64,000 nucleotides of DNA from an uncultured Rhodospirillales bacterium (GCA_903928895.1 CAIYSR010000034.1:1-64000), one strand, 5' to 3'. Counted from the first letter of the stretch, positions 18,956 through 27,681 are shown. Made by a program: numbers and translations. Notes: a model not told the origin generated them from the sequence alone.

Positions 18956-20122
18956 GTGAAGTCCCTCAACACCCTGCTGTCGAACACCGGCACCACCATC
19001 TTCACGGTGATGTCGGCCCTCGCGGCCGAACACGGCTCCATCAACCTCGGCCAGGGCTTCCCCGACACCGACGGCCCCGCCGACGTCCTCCAGGCCGCCG
19101 CCGACGCCCTGTTCGACGGCCGCAACCAATACCCGCCGATGGCCGGCGTCCCCGAACTCCGCCAGGCCGTGGCCCATGCCAACAAGCGCTTCTACGGCCT
19201 CGATATCGACCCCAACAGCGAAGTCGTCGTCACCTCCGGCGCCACCGAAGCCATCACCGCCTGCCTCATGGCCCTGATCAACCCCGGCGATGAGGTCGTT
19301 CTGCTGGAGCCCCTCTACGACACCTACCTCCCGGTCGTTCGCCTGCTCGGCGCCACCCCCAAACTCGTCCGCCTCGAACCGCCGCACTGGGAACTCCCGC
19401 GCGCCGAACTCGCCGCCGCCTTCGGCCCCAAAACCAAGGCCATCCTCCTCAACACCCCGATGAACCCCGCCTCCAAAGTCTTCACCCACAACGAACTCGC
19501 CTTCATCGCCGGCCTCCTGCAAAAACACGACGCCTACGCCGTCTGCGACGAAGTCTACGAACACCTCGTCTTCGAAGGCGCCAAACACATCCCGCTGATG
19601 ACCTTGCCCGGCATGCGCGAGCGCTGCCTGCGCATCGGCTCCGCTGGCAAAACCTTCTCCGCCACCGGCTGGAAAATCGGCTACATCAGCGCCCCCAAAG
19701 CGCTGGCCGCCGTCGCCATCAAGGCCCACCAGAACCTCACCTTCACCACCCCCCCCAATCTCCAACGCGCCGCCGCCATCGGCCTGATGAAAGACGACAC
19801 CTACTTCGCCGGCCTCGCCTCCGACCTCCAGGCCAAGCGCGACCTCCTCGGCGCCGGCCTCGCCCGCATCGGCTTCGACGTCATGCCCGCCCAAGGCACC
19901 TATTTCATCACCACCGACTTCCGGCCCCTCGGCTTCAACGGCACCGATGCCGAATTCTGCCGCTACATCACCGAACACGCCAAAGTCACCGCCATCCCCG
20001 TCACCGCCTTCTACGAAGGCGAAGCCCCCACCCACTTCGCCCGCTTCGCCTTCTGCAAACGCGAACCCATCCTCACCGAAGCCCTCACCCGCCTGGAACA
20101 GTTGTTCGGAACGCGGCGGTAA
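18956..20122 (+). CDS. PLP-dependent class I/II aminotransferase
   Basis: This is a 388-residue fold-type I aminotransferase. INLGQGFPDTDGP near the N-terminus, NPMNP-like LLNTPMNPASKVF, and SAGKTFSATGWKIGY with the Schiff-base lysine at about 232 resemble the YbdL/DapC/kynurenine aminotransferase branch. It should move an amino group between an amino acid and a 2-oxo acid; the substrate is not predictable. The start is uncertain: GTG at 18956 gives the conserved N-terminal helix (VKSLNTLLSNTGTTIF), while the next ATG (19010) would cut it. Codons end almost always in C. It is divergent from glnB, whose promoter region it shares. Confidence 0.85.
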   Translation: MKSLNTLLSNTGTTIFTVMSALAAEHGSINLGQGFPDTDGPADVLQAAADALFDGRNQYPPMAGVPELRQAVAHANKRFYGLDIDPNSEVVVTSGATEAITACLMALINPGDEVVLLEPLYDTYLPVVRLLGATPKLVRLEPPHWELPRAELAAAFGPKTKAILLNTPMNPASKVFTHNELAFIAGLLQKHDAYAVCDEVYEHLVFEGAKHIPLMTLPGMRERCLRIGSAGKTFSATGWKIGYISAPKALAAVAIKAHQNLTFTTPPNLQRAAAIGLMKDDTYFAGLASDLQAKRDLLGAGLARIGFDVMPAQGTYFITTDFRPLGFNGTDAEFCRYITEHAKVTAIPVTAFYEGEAPTHFARFAFCKREPILTEALTRLEQLFGTRR

Positions 20123-20144
20123 GAGGAAGGCAAGGCTGGGCGCT

Positions 20145-20310
20145 GCCCAGACCCGCCAGGGGCCAAGCCCCTGGACCTTATCGATTTTAAGGAATGTTCC
20201 TCAATGGGAGAGGGGCGCTACTTGGTGGTAAAAACCACCGAGTAGCGCCCCTCTCTCATTGAGGAACCACTTGAACGGATGCGGGTCTGGGGGCTCTGAG
20301 CCCCCAGCGG
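20145..20310. repeat. Large nested palindrome, probable bidirectional terminator
   Basis: The core is a 34-bp inverted repeat (20196-20229 against 20234-20267) with only two mismatches and a 4-base loop, centred on GGTGGT-AAAA-ACCACC. Smaller hairpins sit on both sides: GGGGC-CAA-GCCCC before it and CTGGGGGCTCTGAGCCCCCAG after it. CCCAGACCCGC recurs on opposite strands in both flanks, so the whole block is an imperfect palindrome. It separates two convergent genes. Confidence 0.75.
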
Positions 20311-20377
20311 GGCCATCCGACGCGCCGCTTGCGCGGCGACGGCGGAGCCCAGGCCTTCCTTCCCTCCGCCCGCGCGT

Positions 20378-21220
20378 TCAGAACGACAGGTTCGCGGGGA
20401 TGTCTTCTTCGTGGGCGCCGGATTTGAGGATGCCTTGGATCAGCCATTCGCGGATCTGGCCGGTGCCGCGGTTCATGTCGATATAGGCGTCGACCACTTC
20501 ACGGAAGCGTGAATCGGGTTCCCGGCGAACGGCGCAGCAGCTGGGCAGGGCGACCTGGGGGTTCCCCATGAGACGGAAAGTGCCGAGCCCGGGGTTCTTG
20601 GCGACGGCGGTGATGGCGAGCATGGCGGCGAGGATGTCCACGTCGGCGCGGCCGCCGGCCATGGCGAGGATGGCGTCATCGCGGTTCTTGTAGGCGGTGA
20701 TGGTGGCTTTGGGCGTGAAGCGGCGGGCCGCGGTCTCGTGCAGGGAGCCGAGATCGCAGGCGACGCGGACTTCGGGCTTGTTCAGATCGGCCCAGGTATT
20801 GGGCTCGAAACCTTTGCGGGCGACCACACCGAACGGATGGATCAGCACCGGCTTGGTGAAGCCGACCGAGAGGGCGCGGGCCGGGGTCGGGTTGAGCGCG
20901 AAGGCGAGGTCGACCTTGTTGGATTGCAGGTCGAGGATCGAGTTGCCGTAGGTGCTTTCGACGAATTCAAGCTTGGCCTCCCAGATGGCGGCGATGCCCT
21001 TGGCCATTTCGATCGAGGCGCCGGACCATTCGCCGCTGGCGATGTCCTTGAAGAAGTAGGGGGCTTCGCCGTTGAGGGCGGCGATGCGCAGCACCTTGGT
21101 GCGGGAGACGCGCTCGAACGTGCTTTCCCCGGCCTGCTGGGCCTGGGCGCGGCCGATAAGGGCGGCGGACGCGAGTGCGGCGAGCCCGCCCATAGCACGG
21201 CGCGAAATCTGCTGGGTCAT
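20378..21220 (-). CDS. ABC transporter substrate-binding protein, family 3
   Basis: This 280-residue periplasmic protein is of the polar amino-acid (SBP_bac_3) type. It begins with a Tat-like signal (SRRAMGG, then an Ala-rich core ending AQA) and continues with LRIAALNGEAPYFFKD, GASIEMAKGIAAIW and DLAFALNPTPARALSVGFTKPVL, a classic family layout. It should capture an amino acid or related compound. The start at 21220 is set by AGGAGG six bases upstream. No matching permease or ATPase of this class is adjacent. It lies 119 bp after the livF stop on the same strand, so it may be an extra gene of that cluster or stand alone. Confidence 0.85.
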   Translation of the reverse strand: MTQQISRRAMGGLAALASAALIGRAQAQQAGESTFERVSRTKVLRIAALNGEAPYFFKDIASGEWSGASIEMAKGIAAIWEAKLEFVESTYGNSILDLQSNKVDLAFALNPTPARALSVGFTKPVLIHPFGVVARKGFEPNTWADLNKPEVRVACDLGSLHETAARRFTPKATITAYKNRDDAILAMAGGRADVDILAAMLAITAVAKNPGLGTFRLMGNPQVALPSCCAVRREPDSRFREVVDAYIDMNRGTGQIREWLIQGILKSGAHEEDIPANLSF

Positions 21221-21290
21221 CGAGTGCCTCCTATGAACGGTTGGGATCATCATGTTTGTGCCCGCCACCCCGGTCAACGCCGAAGCCGGC

Positions 21291-21327
21291 GGATGAAAAT
21301 TTTTGGCCCCTTTTTTTCAAAAAGGGA
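21291..21327 (-). terminator. Hairpin after livF (member of the AT-rich hairpin family)
   Basis: CCC-TTTTTGAAAAAAA-GGG can fold at about 21308-21326, followed on the minus strand by CCAAAAATTTTCATCCG. That tail matches the one seen after the hairpins near 32.8 and 40.7 kb. It lies just past the livF stop and should terminate the liv transcript. Confidence 0.6.
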
Positions 21328-21339
21328 GTGCGATCGATC

Positions 21340-22041
21340 TCATATCCCGAGATAGGCGCGGCGCACCGACGCATCGGCGGCGATCACGTTTGCCGGCCCG
21401 CTCATCACAACCCGCCCGGTTTGCAGCACATAAGCGCGATCGGCGATCTCCAAAGCCTCGGCGAGGCGCTGCTCAACGAGCAGCACGGTCACGCCGAGGT
21501 CGCGGATTTTCTGCACCGCGGCCAGAATGTCATCGACCAGGCGCGGCATGATGCCCTGGCTCGGCTCGTCCAGCATCAGCAGCCGCGGCTGGGTCATGAG
21601 GGCGCGGCCGATGGCGAGCATCTGTTGCTCGCCGCCGGAAAGGGTCTCGGCGCGCTGGGGCAGGCGCTCCTGGAGGCGGGGAAACAGCGAGAACACGAGG
21701 TCAAGCGGCCGGAAACGATCGGCCGTGCCGCGCTTGGCATAGGCGCCGAGGCGCAGATTGTCCTCCACCGAGAGGCGGGGGAACAGGCGGCGACCTTCGG
21801 GCACGAGGCCAACGCCGAGGCGGGTGATCAGATGGGCCGGCATCCGGCGCAGGCTCGTTCCGTCGAACGTGATATCGCCCTCGATGGCGACATGGCCGGC
21901 GATGGACTTGAGCAGCGTGCTCTTGCCCGCCCCGTTGGCGCCGACGACCGCGACGATCTCGCCCTTGGCGACGTCGAGGCTCACCCCCTGCAGCGCCTTG
22001 AGGCCACGGTAGGAGGCGGAGAGGTTCTCAAGCCGCAGCAT
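21340..22041 (-). CDS. livF: Branched-chain amino acid-type ABC transporter ATP-binding protein LivF
   Basis: This 233-residue ATPase has Walker A GANGAGKST, signature LSGGEQQM and Walker B LLMLDEPSQGI. VGLVPEGRRLFPRLSVEDNL is typical of LivF. It forms a heterodimer with LivG under the LivHM permease. It overlaps livG by 14 bases and is the last core gene of the cassette. Confidence 0.93.
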   Translation of the reverse strand: MLRLENLSASYRGLKALQGVSLDVAKGEIVAVVGANGAGKSTLLKSIAGHVAIEGDITFDGTSLRRMPAHLITRLGVGLVPEGRRLFPRLSVEDNLRLGAYAKRGTADRFRPLDLVFSLFPRLQERLPQRAETLSGGEQQMLAIGRALMTQPRLLMLDEPSQGIMPRLVDDILAAVQKIRDLGVTVLLVEQRLAEALEIADRAYVLQTGRVVMSGPANVIAADASVRRAYLGI

Positions 22042-22753
22042 AGCGGTCTCCGAGATAGGCGCGGATCACGTCCGGGTTTTTCACGATCTCACCCGGTACG
22101 CCGATGGTCAGCACCCGGCCGAGATTGAGCACCACGGCGCGGCTGACCAGCGGCAGCACGATTTCCATGACATGTTCCACCATGATGACCGTGATGCCGC
22201 GGTCGCGCACGGCGCGCACCAGTTGCACCCCCTCCTGCGCCTCGGTGGGGGTGAGCCCGGTCAGCATTTCGTCGAGCAGCAGCAGCCGGGGCTGCGTTGC
22301 CAGCGCGCGGGCCACCTCCAACCGGCGCTTCTCCGGCGGCGAAAGCTCCCACGCCAGCCGGGCGGCACGCGGCGCGAGGCCACAGAATTCGAGGGTTTCC
22401 TCCGCCGCCTTCATCGCCGCGCCGGCGCTGGCAGTGCGCGAGAAGGCCCCGACCATGACGTTCTCCAGCACCGTCATCGAATCGAAGCTGCGCACCACCT
22501 GGAACGTCCGCGCGATCCCCCGCCCGGCGCAGGCGACCGGGCCGAGGCCGGAAACCCGGGCGCCGTCGAGCAGGATTTCGCCCGCATCGGGCGTCACCTC
22601 GCCGGCAATGGCGTTGAACAGCGAGGTCTTGCCGGCCCCGTTCGGCCCGATCAGCCCGAGGATTTCACCCGGCTCGACCACGAACGAGATATCGACATTG
22701 GCGGCCACCCCGCCGAACGACTTCGAGACGCCGCGTATCTCAAGCAGGGCCAT
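22028..22753 (-). CDS. livG: Branched-chain amino acid-type ABC transporter ATP-binding protein LivG
   Basis: This 241-residue ATPase has Walker A GPNGAGKTS, the LivG-typical GIARTFQVVRSFDSMTVLENVMVG, and Walker B LLLLDEMLTGLTPTE. The C-terminal extension HVMEIVLPLVSRAVVLNLG is also typical. The signature motif is atypical: LSPPEKRRLEVARAL replaces LSGGQ, which is worth noting because this motif contacts ATP. It overlaps livM and livF. Confidence 0.92.
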   Translation of the reverse strand: MALLEIRGVSKSFGGVAANVDISFVVEPGEILGLIGPNGAGKTSLFNAIAGEVTPDAGEILLDGARVSGLGPVACAGRGIARTFQVVRSFDSMTVLENVMVGAFSRTASAGAAMKAAEETLEFCGLAPRAARLAWELSPPEKRRLEVARALATQPRLLLLDEMLTGLTPTEAQEGVQLVRAVRDRGITVIMVEHVMEIVLPLVSRAVVLNLGRVLTIGVPGEIVKNPDVIRAYLGDRYAAA

Positions 22754-23717
22754 GCGCGCGCCTCCGGAACAGGCTGACCACGCCCTGCGGCTGCGCCAGC
22801 GCCACGATGACGATCATCGCGCCGTACAGCATGAGATCGACCCCGCGCCCGGACCCGCCGAGATAGGAGCTGGAGAGCTCCTTCATCGGGATCAGCAGCG
22901 CCGCCCCCAGGATCGGCCCCCACAAGGTGCCGACGCCACCGAGCACGGCGGGCAGGGCGATGAGGATGGAAAAATGCCCGGCCATCACGCTGTCAGGGTC
23001 GATGTAGCCGACATAGAGCCCGTAGATCGCGCCCCCGAGCCCGGTAAAGGCGCCGGAAATCGCCGCGGCCGCCATTTTGGAGCTGAAGATATTCACCCCG
23101 AGCGAGCGCGCCGCGACCACGTCGTCCTTCACCGCGCGCCACGCGTAGAACCAGCGCGACCCCTCGATCACCCATGCGGCGAGCCAGGTGGCGGCACAAA
23201 ACGCCAAAACCAGATGCAGGTACGGCAGCTTGTCCTTGCCGAATTGCAGGTTCAGCAGCGACGGCCGGGCGATCGGGATATAGACGCCGGTGGCGCCGCC
23301 GACATAGTCCCAGTTCAGGAACAGCAGATAGCCGATCTCACCCACCACCACGGTGGCGATCGCGTAGTAGTGGCCGGACAGCCGGAAACAGGGCCATCCC
23401 ACCAGCAGGGCGGCGAGCCCGCCCACTGCGGCGGCGGCGAACATGCCCAGGCTCGGCGGAACAGCGGCATGAACGTAGAGCAGGGTCGAGACATAGCTCC
23501 CCATGCCGAAATACAGCGCGTGCCCAAGTGAGATCTGCCCGCAATACCCGCCCAGGATATTCCACGCCTGCGCCAGCCCGGCGAACAGCAGGGACAGGAT
23601 GATGACGTTGAGGGTGGTGACGTCCTTGATGAACATCGGCGCCACAATCGCAAACACCAGCAATCCGGCCGCGACGAGCAGTTCGTGCCGGCGCCGGCGG
23701 GTGATGAAATTGTCCAT
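22740..23717 (-). CDS. livM: Branched-chain amino acid-type ABC permease LivM
   Basis: This 325-residue inner-membrane permease shows multiple hydrophobic helices and the LivM landmarks GGYCGQISLGHALYFGMGSY and AVKDDVVAARSLGVN (the ATPase-contact loop). It pairs with LivH. The ATG at 23717 shares a base with the livH stop, so translation is coupled. The frame extends upstream antisense-fashion through livH but is not real there. Confidence 0.93.
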   Translation of the reverse strand: MDNFITRRRRHELLVAAGLLVFAIVAPMFIKDVTTLNVIILSLLFAGLAQAWNILGGYCGQISLGHALYFGMGSYVSTLLYVHAAVPPSLGMFAAAAVGGLAALLVGWPCFRLSGHYYAIATVVVGEIGYLLFLNWDYVGGATGVYIPIARPSLLNLQFGKDKLPYLHLVLAFCAATWLAAWVIEGSRWFYAWRAVKDDVVAARSLGVNIFSSKMAAAAISGAFTGLGGAIYGLYVGYIDPDSVMAGHFSILIALPAVLGGVGTLWGPILGAALLIPMKELSSSYLGGSGRGVDLMLYGAMIVIVALAQPQGVVSLFRRRAHGPA

Positions 23718-24592
23718 CAGAGCTTCCCGAACAGGCCGCGCGGGCGGAACATCAGCACCGCCAGATACACCGCGAACACCCCGATCTGCTTGAGCGACGG
23801 CTCCAGGATCACAGCGGTGAAGGCCTCCACCTCGCCGATCAGCAGCCCCGCCACCAGCGCGCCCAGCATGCTGCCGAAACCGCCGAGCGCGACCGTGACA
23901 TAGGCGATCAGCGCGAAACTCGCCCCCACATTGGGGCCGACATAATAGAACCCGGCAAGCATGACGCCGGCGATGCCCACCGCCCCGGCGCCAAGCCCCC
24001 AGCCCATGGCGAAGATGCGGTCGCGGTCGATCCCGATCAGCGCCACCGCGTCGCGGTCCTCCCGCGTCGCCTCCAGCGCCTTGCCGAATTCGGTGCGCGA
24101 GATCAGCAGCAGCCCGGCGAACGCCGCCAGACACACCACCGAGGCGGCGAGCTGCGGCAGCGGCAGATAGACCCCGCCCAGGTTCCAGGACCGCCCCGAC
24201 AGCAGCGTGTTGTTCACCGCGCGGAACTCCCCGCCCCAGACGAACTGGGCGGCGCCGCGGATGAAGATGGCGAGGCCGAAGGTGACGAAGATCTGCACCA
24301 TGCCACGGTTGAACTGCACCGACAGCGCACGCGCGATCATCCCCCGGTAGATCACCATCCCGGTGCCGAACAGCAGTGCCGCCACCAGCGGCAGTTGCAG
24401 CATCGGATCCAGGCCGCTTGCATCCCAGATGACGAAAACAGCGTACATCGCGAGCATCATCAGCTCGCCATGGGCGAAGTTCACCACATCCATCAGCCCG
24501 AAAATGAGGCTCAGCCCGGCCGCGACCAGGGCATATATGAGCCCCATCAGCAGGCCGCCGGCGGCGACCTGCAGGATGGTTTCCAGCGTCAT
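23717..24592 (-). CDS. livH: Branched-chain amino acid-type ABC permease LivH
   Basis: This 291-residue inner-membrane permease is recognised by GLIYALVAAGLSLIFGLMDVVNFAHGELMM at its N-terminus and by EATREDRDAVALIGIDRDRIFAMGW (the ATPase-contact loop). It starts seven bases after the livK stop. With livM, livG and livF it forms a complete importer. Substrates of this family include branched-chain amino acids, amides and urea; the sequence alone does not choose. Confidence 0.93.
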   Translation of the reverse strand: MTLETILQVAAGGLLMGLIYALVAAGLSLIFGLMDVVNFAHGELMMLAMYAVFVIWDASGLDPMLQLPLVAALLFGTGMVIYRGMIARALSVQFNRGMVQIFVTFGLAIFIRGAAQFVWGGEFRAVNNTLLSGRSWNLGGVYLPLPQLAASVVCLAAFAGLLLISRTEFGKALEATREDRDAVALIGIDRDRIFAMGWGLGAGAVGIAGVMLAGFYYVGPNVGASFALIAYVTVALGGFGSMLGALVAGLLIGEVEAFTAVILEPSLKQIGVFAVYLAVLMFRPRGLFGKL

Positions 24593-24599
24593 GCCGGCA

Positions 24600-25847
24600 T
24601 CAGGTGCCGACGGTCCAGATCACATCCTTCGCCGCGAGATCGAACGGCCACACCGTCTTGTAGGCCCCGCCGAAGACCTGCTGGATCACCGGGTTGCACA
24701 GCGTGTTCTGCCCCATCTCGTCGAATTTGACGCCGGCCCACGGCATGATCGTCGCGCTGCCCGGGATGTCGGTGGCCACCAGCGCGGCGCGAATCGCCTC
24801 GGGCTTGGCCGAGCCGGCGCGGTTGATCGCGTCGGCCAGGGTCAGCAACGCGGTGATCTCGCGCGAGGTGTTGTCGTTCATGTCCTTGTTGTTGTGCGCC
24901 TTGTAGAGCGCATTCACCACCGGGATGGCCGGGCGCAGCTTGTCGGCGTCGAGCGCGAAGGAGGACCGGCTCATCACCGTCTCCGCCAGCGCGCCGGCGC
25001 CCTGCATGAAGGCGCTCTCCTGGAACCCGGCCGCCTGGGCCAGGATTGCCTTGGGTTTGTAGCCGATTTCGCTCATCGCCCGCAGGATCAGGATCGCGTC
25101 CGACGTGTAGGACGACGGCAGAATGACGTCGGCATTGGCTGCCTTGAGCTTCTGCGCCTCGGTCGAGAGCGACGGCGAGGCGGCGCGATAGCGGATATCG
25201 GCCACCACCTGCATGCCCGCCGCCGCCGCCAGCTTGCGCTGCACATTGGAGCTGTCGGTGCCGAAGATGCTGTCCTCGTAGAACAGCGCCACCGTCTTGG
25301 CGGGACGGCCGGTCTTCTTGGCGATGTCGGCGAGGAAGTCGAACATCCCCTTGGTGAACATCTCGTCATGCGGGCTGGTGCGGAAAAACCACTTCAGGCC
25401 GCGCTGGTGCAGGCTGGGCGAGGAATTGTCGGCCGCCAGATAAGGCACCTCGTAGCGCTCCGTCACCTGGCTGATGGTGGCCCCCGTCGCCGAAGTATAG
25501 CTGCCGACGATGGCGACCGCCTTGTCCTGGGTAATCAGCCGCTCGGCCTCCGCGCGCGCCTTCTGCGGGTCGTTCTGGCTGTCCGCGAACACCAGCCTGA
25601 CCTTGGCGCCGCCGAGCTTGTCGAGCCCGCCGCCCTTGCCCATCGACACCCCGATCGGCGTGTGGCTGCCATTGATGATCTCGGCCGCCACCTCGTAGGC
25701 CGCCTTGGCGTCGAGCCCCACCGCCGCGCCATTGCCGGTCAACGGATAGACCACCCCGATCACCACATCATCCGCCGCCTGCGCCTTGCGCGCGGTGGCG
25801 GCCGTGGCCAGCGCACCCGCGCCGATCATGAAATTTCTGCGATCCAT
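24600..25847 (-). CDS. livK: Branched-chain amino acid-type ABC substrate-binding protein
   Basis: This 415-residue periplasmic binding protein (Peripla_BP_6 type) starts with a twin-arginine-like signal (DRRNFMIGAGALATAATARKAQA). VIGVVYPLTGNGAAVGLDAK and VRLVFADSQNDPQKARAEAERLI are family hallmarks, as is AIVGSYTSATGATISQ. The ATG at 25847 is set by the signal peptide and a purine-rich ribosome site (GGAGAGA). It leads the liv operon, and a good sigma-54 element lies about 45-60 bp upstream. The ligand is unknown. Confidence 0.9.
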   Translation of the reverse strand: MDRRNFMIGAGALATAATARKAQAADDVVIGVVYPLTGNGAAVGLDAKAAYEVAAEIINGSHTPIGVSMGKGGGLDKLGGAKVRLVFADSQNDPQKARAEAERLITQDKAVAIVGSYTSATGATISQVTERYEVPYLAADNSSPSLHQRGLKWFFRTSPHDEMFTKGMFDFLADIAKKTGRPAKTVALFYEDSIFGTDSSNVQRKLAAAAGMQVVADIRYRAASPSLSTEAQKLKAANADVILPSSYTSDAILILRAMSEIGYKPKAILAQAAGFQESAFMQGAGALAETVMSRSSFALDADKLRPAIPVVNALYKAHNNKDMNDNTSREITALLTLADAINRAGSAKPEAIRAALVATDIPGSATIMPWAGVKFDEMGQNTLCNPVIQQVFGGAYKTVWPFDLAAKDVIWTVGT

Positions 25848-25892
25848 GCCTGATCTCTCCTCGATGTGTACGGGTTCGGCGAATTTGTCCTG

Positions 25893-25907
25893 GCAAACAT
25901 CATGCCA
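25893..25907 (-). promoter_or_regulatory. Probable sigma-54 promoter of the liv operon
   Basis: On the minus strand the sequence reads TGGCATG-ATGT-TTGC, one base from the consensus in the -24 box, with GG and GC ten bases apart. The expected start of transcription is near 25881, some 34 bp before the livK ATG. A short dyad GTGCA-TGC-TGCAC lies just upstream (25911-25930). Confidence 0.65.
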
Positions 25908-26022
25908 CATATGTGCAGCATGCACGTCATGCTTCCCCCCGCAAGTCGCGCACCCCGTGCGGTTTGACCATCGCGGAGCGCAGGAGCAATCTCGACGTAA
26001 TGAACCAGCAATCGAGGACGCC

Positions 26023-26772
26023 ATGAATTCGATCCGCCGCACTGTCGCCGCGACCGCCCTGGTCGTCATCGGCCTCGGCGCCACTATCCCCGCGATCGCC
26101 CAGGAGCGGCCGATGGTGCAGCCGACGAGGGACGCCATGATCGACTACCGTGTCGAGGGCCGCGGCCAGAACGGCGGGCCGCAGACGGTGCGGATGTATA
26201 TGACCGCCGGCGGCCACAAGACCCTGGTCGAGCCCGGCGACGGCCGCACCCAGATCATCATCGACCGCCTCGCCGGCAAGACCACCATCCTGCTGATGGA
26301 CCAGCACAAATACATGGAACGCCCGCTCAACCAGAACCAGCAGGGCGCCTTCGAAGTCGGCCATGGCAACGGCGCCAACATGACCAAGAGAGGCACCGAG
26401 ACCATCGCCGGGCGCCGCTGCACCGTCTGGGAATCGAAAAGCGAGCGCAATTCCACCGCCTGCGTCACCGATGACGGGCTGGTGCTGAAAGGCGAAAGCC
26501 AGTCCCCCAACGGCGGCGGACGGTCGAGCCTGATCGCCACCAACGTCCTCGTCGGTCCGATCAGCCCCGAGATGTTCAACGTTCCCGTCGGGTTCGCTCG
26601 CTTCGATATCCCCAATATCCCGGGGATGCAGGGCATCCCGGGCATCCCGGGCATGCCGAGCGGCAGCACGCCCTCGATGCCGTCCATGCCCTCGATGCCG
26701 TCGATGCCCTCCACCCCCTCGGCCCCGTCAGGCATTCAGCTGCCGGGCGGCTTCACCATTCCCCGCCCTTGA
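26023..26772 (+). CDS. Secreted DUF4412-like protein with Pro/Met repeat tail
   Basis: This 249-residue protein starts with a signal peptide (MNSIRRTVAATALVVIGLGA, cut near IAQ-ER). The middle (about 35-180) resembles DUF4412-type periplasmic proteins: MYMTAGGHKTLVEPGDGRTQIIIDRLAGKTTILLMDQHKYMERPL, then GTETIAGRRCTVWESKSE. The tail (from about 198) is low complexity: IPG/MPG-like triplets (IPGMQGIPGIPGMPSG) and then five or so PSM/PST triplets. Function is unknown. It is divergent from livK. Two cysteines (in RRCTVW and TACVTDD) could form a disulphide. Confidence 0.75.
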   Translation: MNSIRRTVAATALVVIGLGATIPAIAQERPMVQPTRDAMIDYRVEGRGQNGGPQTVRMYMTAGGHKTLVEPGDGRTQIIIDRLAGKTTILLMDQHKYMERPLNQNQQGAFEVGHGNGANMTKRGTETIAGRRCTVWESKSERNSTACVTDDGLVLKGESQSPNGGGRSSLIATNVLVGPISPEMFNVPVGFARFDIPNIPGMQGIPGIPGMPSGSTPSMPSMPSMPSMPSTPSAPSGIQLPGGFTIPRP

Positions 26773-26775
26773 GCC

Positions 26776-27579
26776 TCAGCTGCCGACCTTCAGGGTCGAC
26801 GTCAAACCGCGCAGGCAGGCCAGCACCGACAATGGTGTCAGCCTGCCGGTCCGCGGATTGGCCTCTGACGGCACGTTCTCCACCGTCATGGTCAGCCGTG
26901 CCGCCGCCGCCTCGACCCGGATGGTGTGGATATTGCGGTCCACCCCGGGATCGGCCCAGATCCGCACCATCGTCCGCTCCGGCCCGATCCCGGCCAGCGC
27001 CAGCGCCGCCGCCACATTCACATTGGCCGGAAACCCTGCCGCGGCATCGAACGCGTTGCCCTCGAAAATCACCGTCGGCACCGTCACCGCCAGCACGTCG
27101 ATGCCATGTGCGTCGAGATAAGGCGCCCCCACCAGCCCGCCCGGCGGCTTGCGCGTTTCGATCGTGACGCTCGAGACCTCCCCCTCCGCCGCCGCGCGCA
27201 CCGCATCGAGCCCCAGCAACGCCCCGGTCGGCACCACGATCCTGGCCCCGCTCGCCCGTGCCTGCGCCACCAGATGCATCCGCGGCAGCAACTGGCCAAC
27301 CGAACTCGGCACCAAAATCCGCCCCGCGGCAATCGCCGGCAGCGCAATCTGCTCGAACACCGCCGCCGGCGCCGCCTCCACCACGATATCGGCCGCGGCC
27401 AGCTCGCCCAGCTCCACAATCCGCGGCACGTCGCGGAAGCCCGCCACATTGGCGGCCGCCTTCAATCGGTCCCGCGCGCTCACCGCGACCAGCCGCAACC
27501 CCGGCACCCCCGCATCGAGCGCCCGCGCCAGATCCAGACCAATGGCACCGAGTCCACCGATCGCAACCGTCATCACCAT
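26776..27579 (-). CDS. nadX: L-aspartate dehydrogenase
   Basis: This 267-residue NAD(P)-dependent enzyme should convert L-aspartate to oxaloacetate and ammonia via iminoaspartate, supplying iminoaspartate for NAD synthesis or releasing ammonia. The N-terminal Rossmann motif is AIGGLGAIG. IVVPTGALLGLDAVRAA and the catalytic-region GFPANVNVAAALALAGIGPERT are characteristic of the AspDH family; DPGVDRNIH contains the conserved C-terminal histidine region. Length fits (about 265). It lies 26 bp after the tRNA-His gene on the same strand. Confidence 0.88.
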   Translation of the reverse strand: MVMTVAIGGLGAIGLDLARALDAGVPGLRLVAVSARDRLKAAANVAGFRDVPRIVELGELAAADIVVEAAPAAVFEQIALPAIAAGRILVPSSVGQLLPRMHLVAQARASGARIVVPTGALLGLDAVRAAAEGEVSSVTIETRKPPGGLVGAPYLDAHGIDVLAVTVPTVIFEGNAFDAAAGFPANVNVAAALALAGIGPERTMVRIWADPGVDRNIHTIRVEAAAARLTMTVENVPSEANPRTGRLTPLSVLACLRGLTSTLKVGS

Positions 27580-27604
27580 GAAGGAAACCCCCGAAGGAGA
27601 AACG

Positions 27605-27681
27605 TGGGGCGAGTTACGGGACTCGAACCCGTGACATCCAAGACCACAACCTGGCGCTCTACCAGCTGAGCTAAACCCGCC
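27605..27681 (-). tRNA. tRNA-His (anticodon GTG)
   Basis: Read on the minus strand, a full cloverleaf can be folded: acceptor GCGGGTT pairing with AACTCGC, D-arm GCTC-AGCTGGTA-GAGC, anticodon arm CCAGG-TTGTGGT-CTTGG with GTG in the middle, and T-arm ACGGG-TTCGAGT-CCCGT. An extra 5' G opposite a C discriminator is the histidine identity mark. CCA is encoded. Confidence 0.95.

Noticed and set aside
27605-27681. tRNA-His as an integration site
   Set aside because: No integrase, no duplicated tRNA 3' end and no change in gene character on either side.
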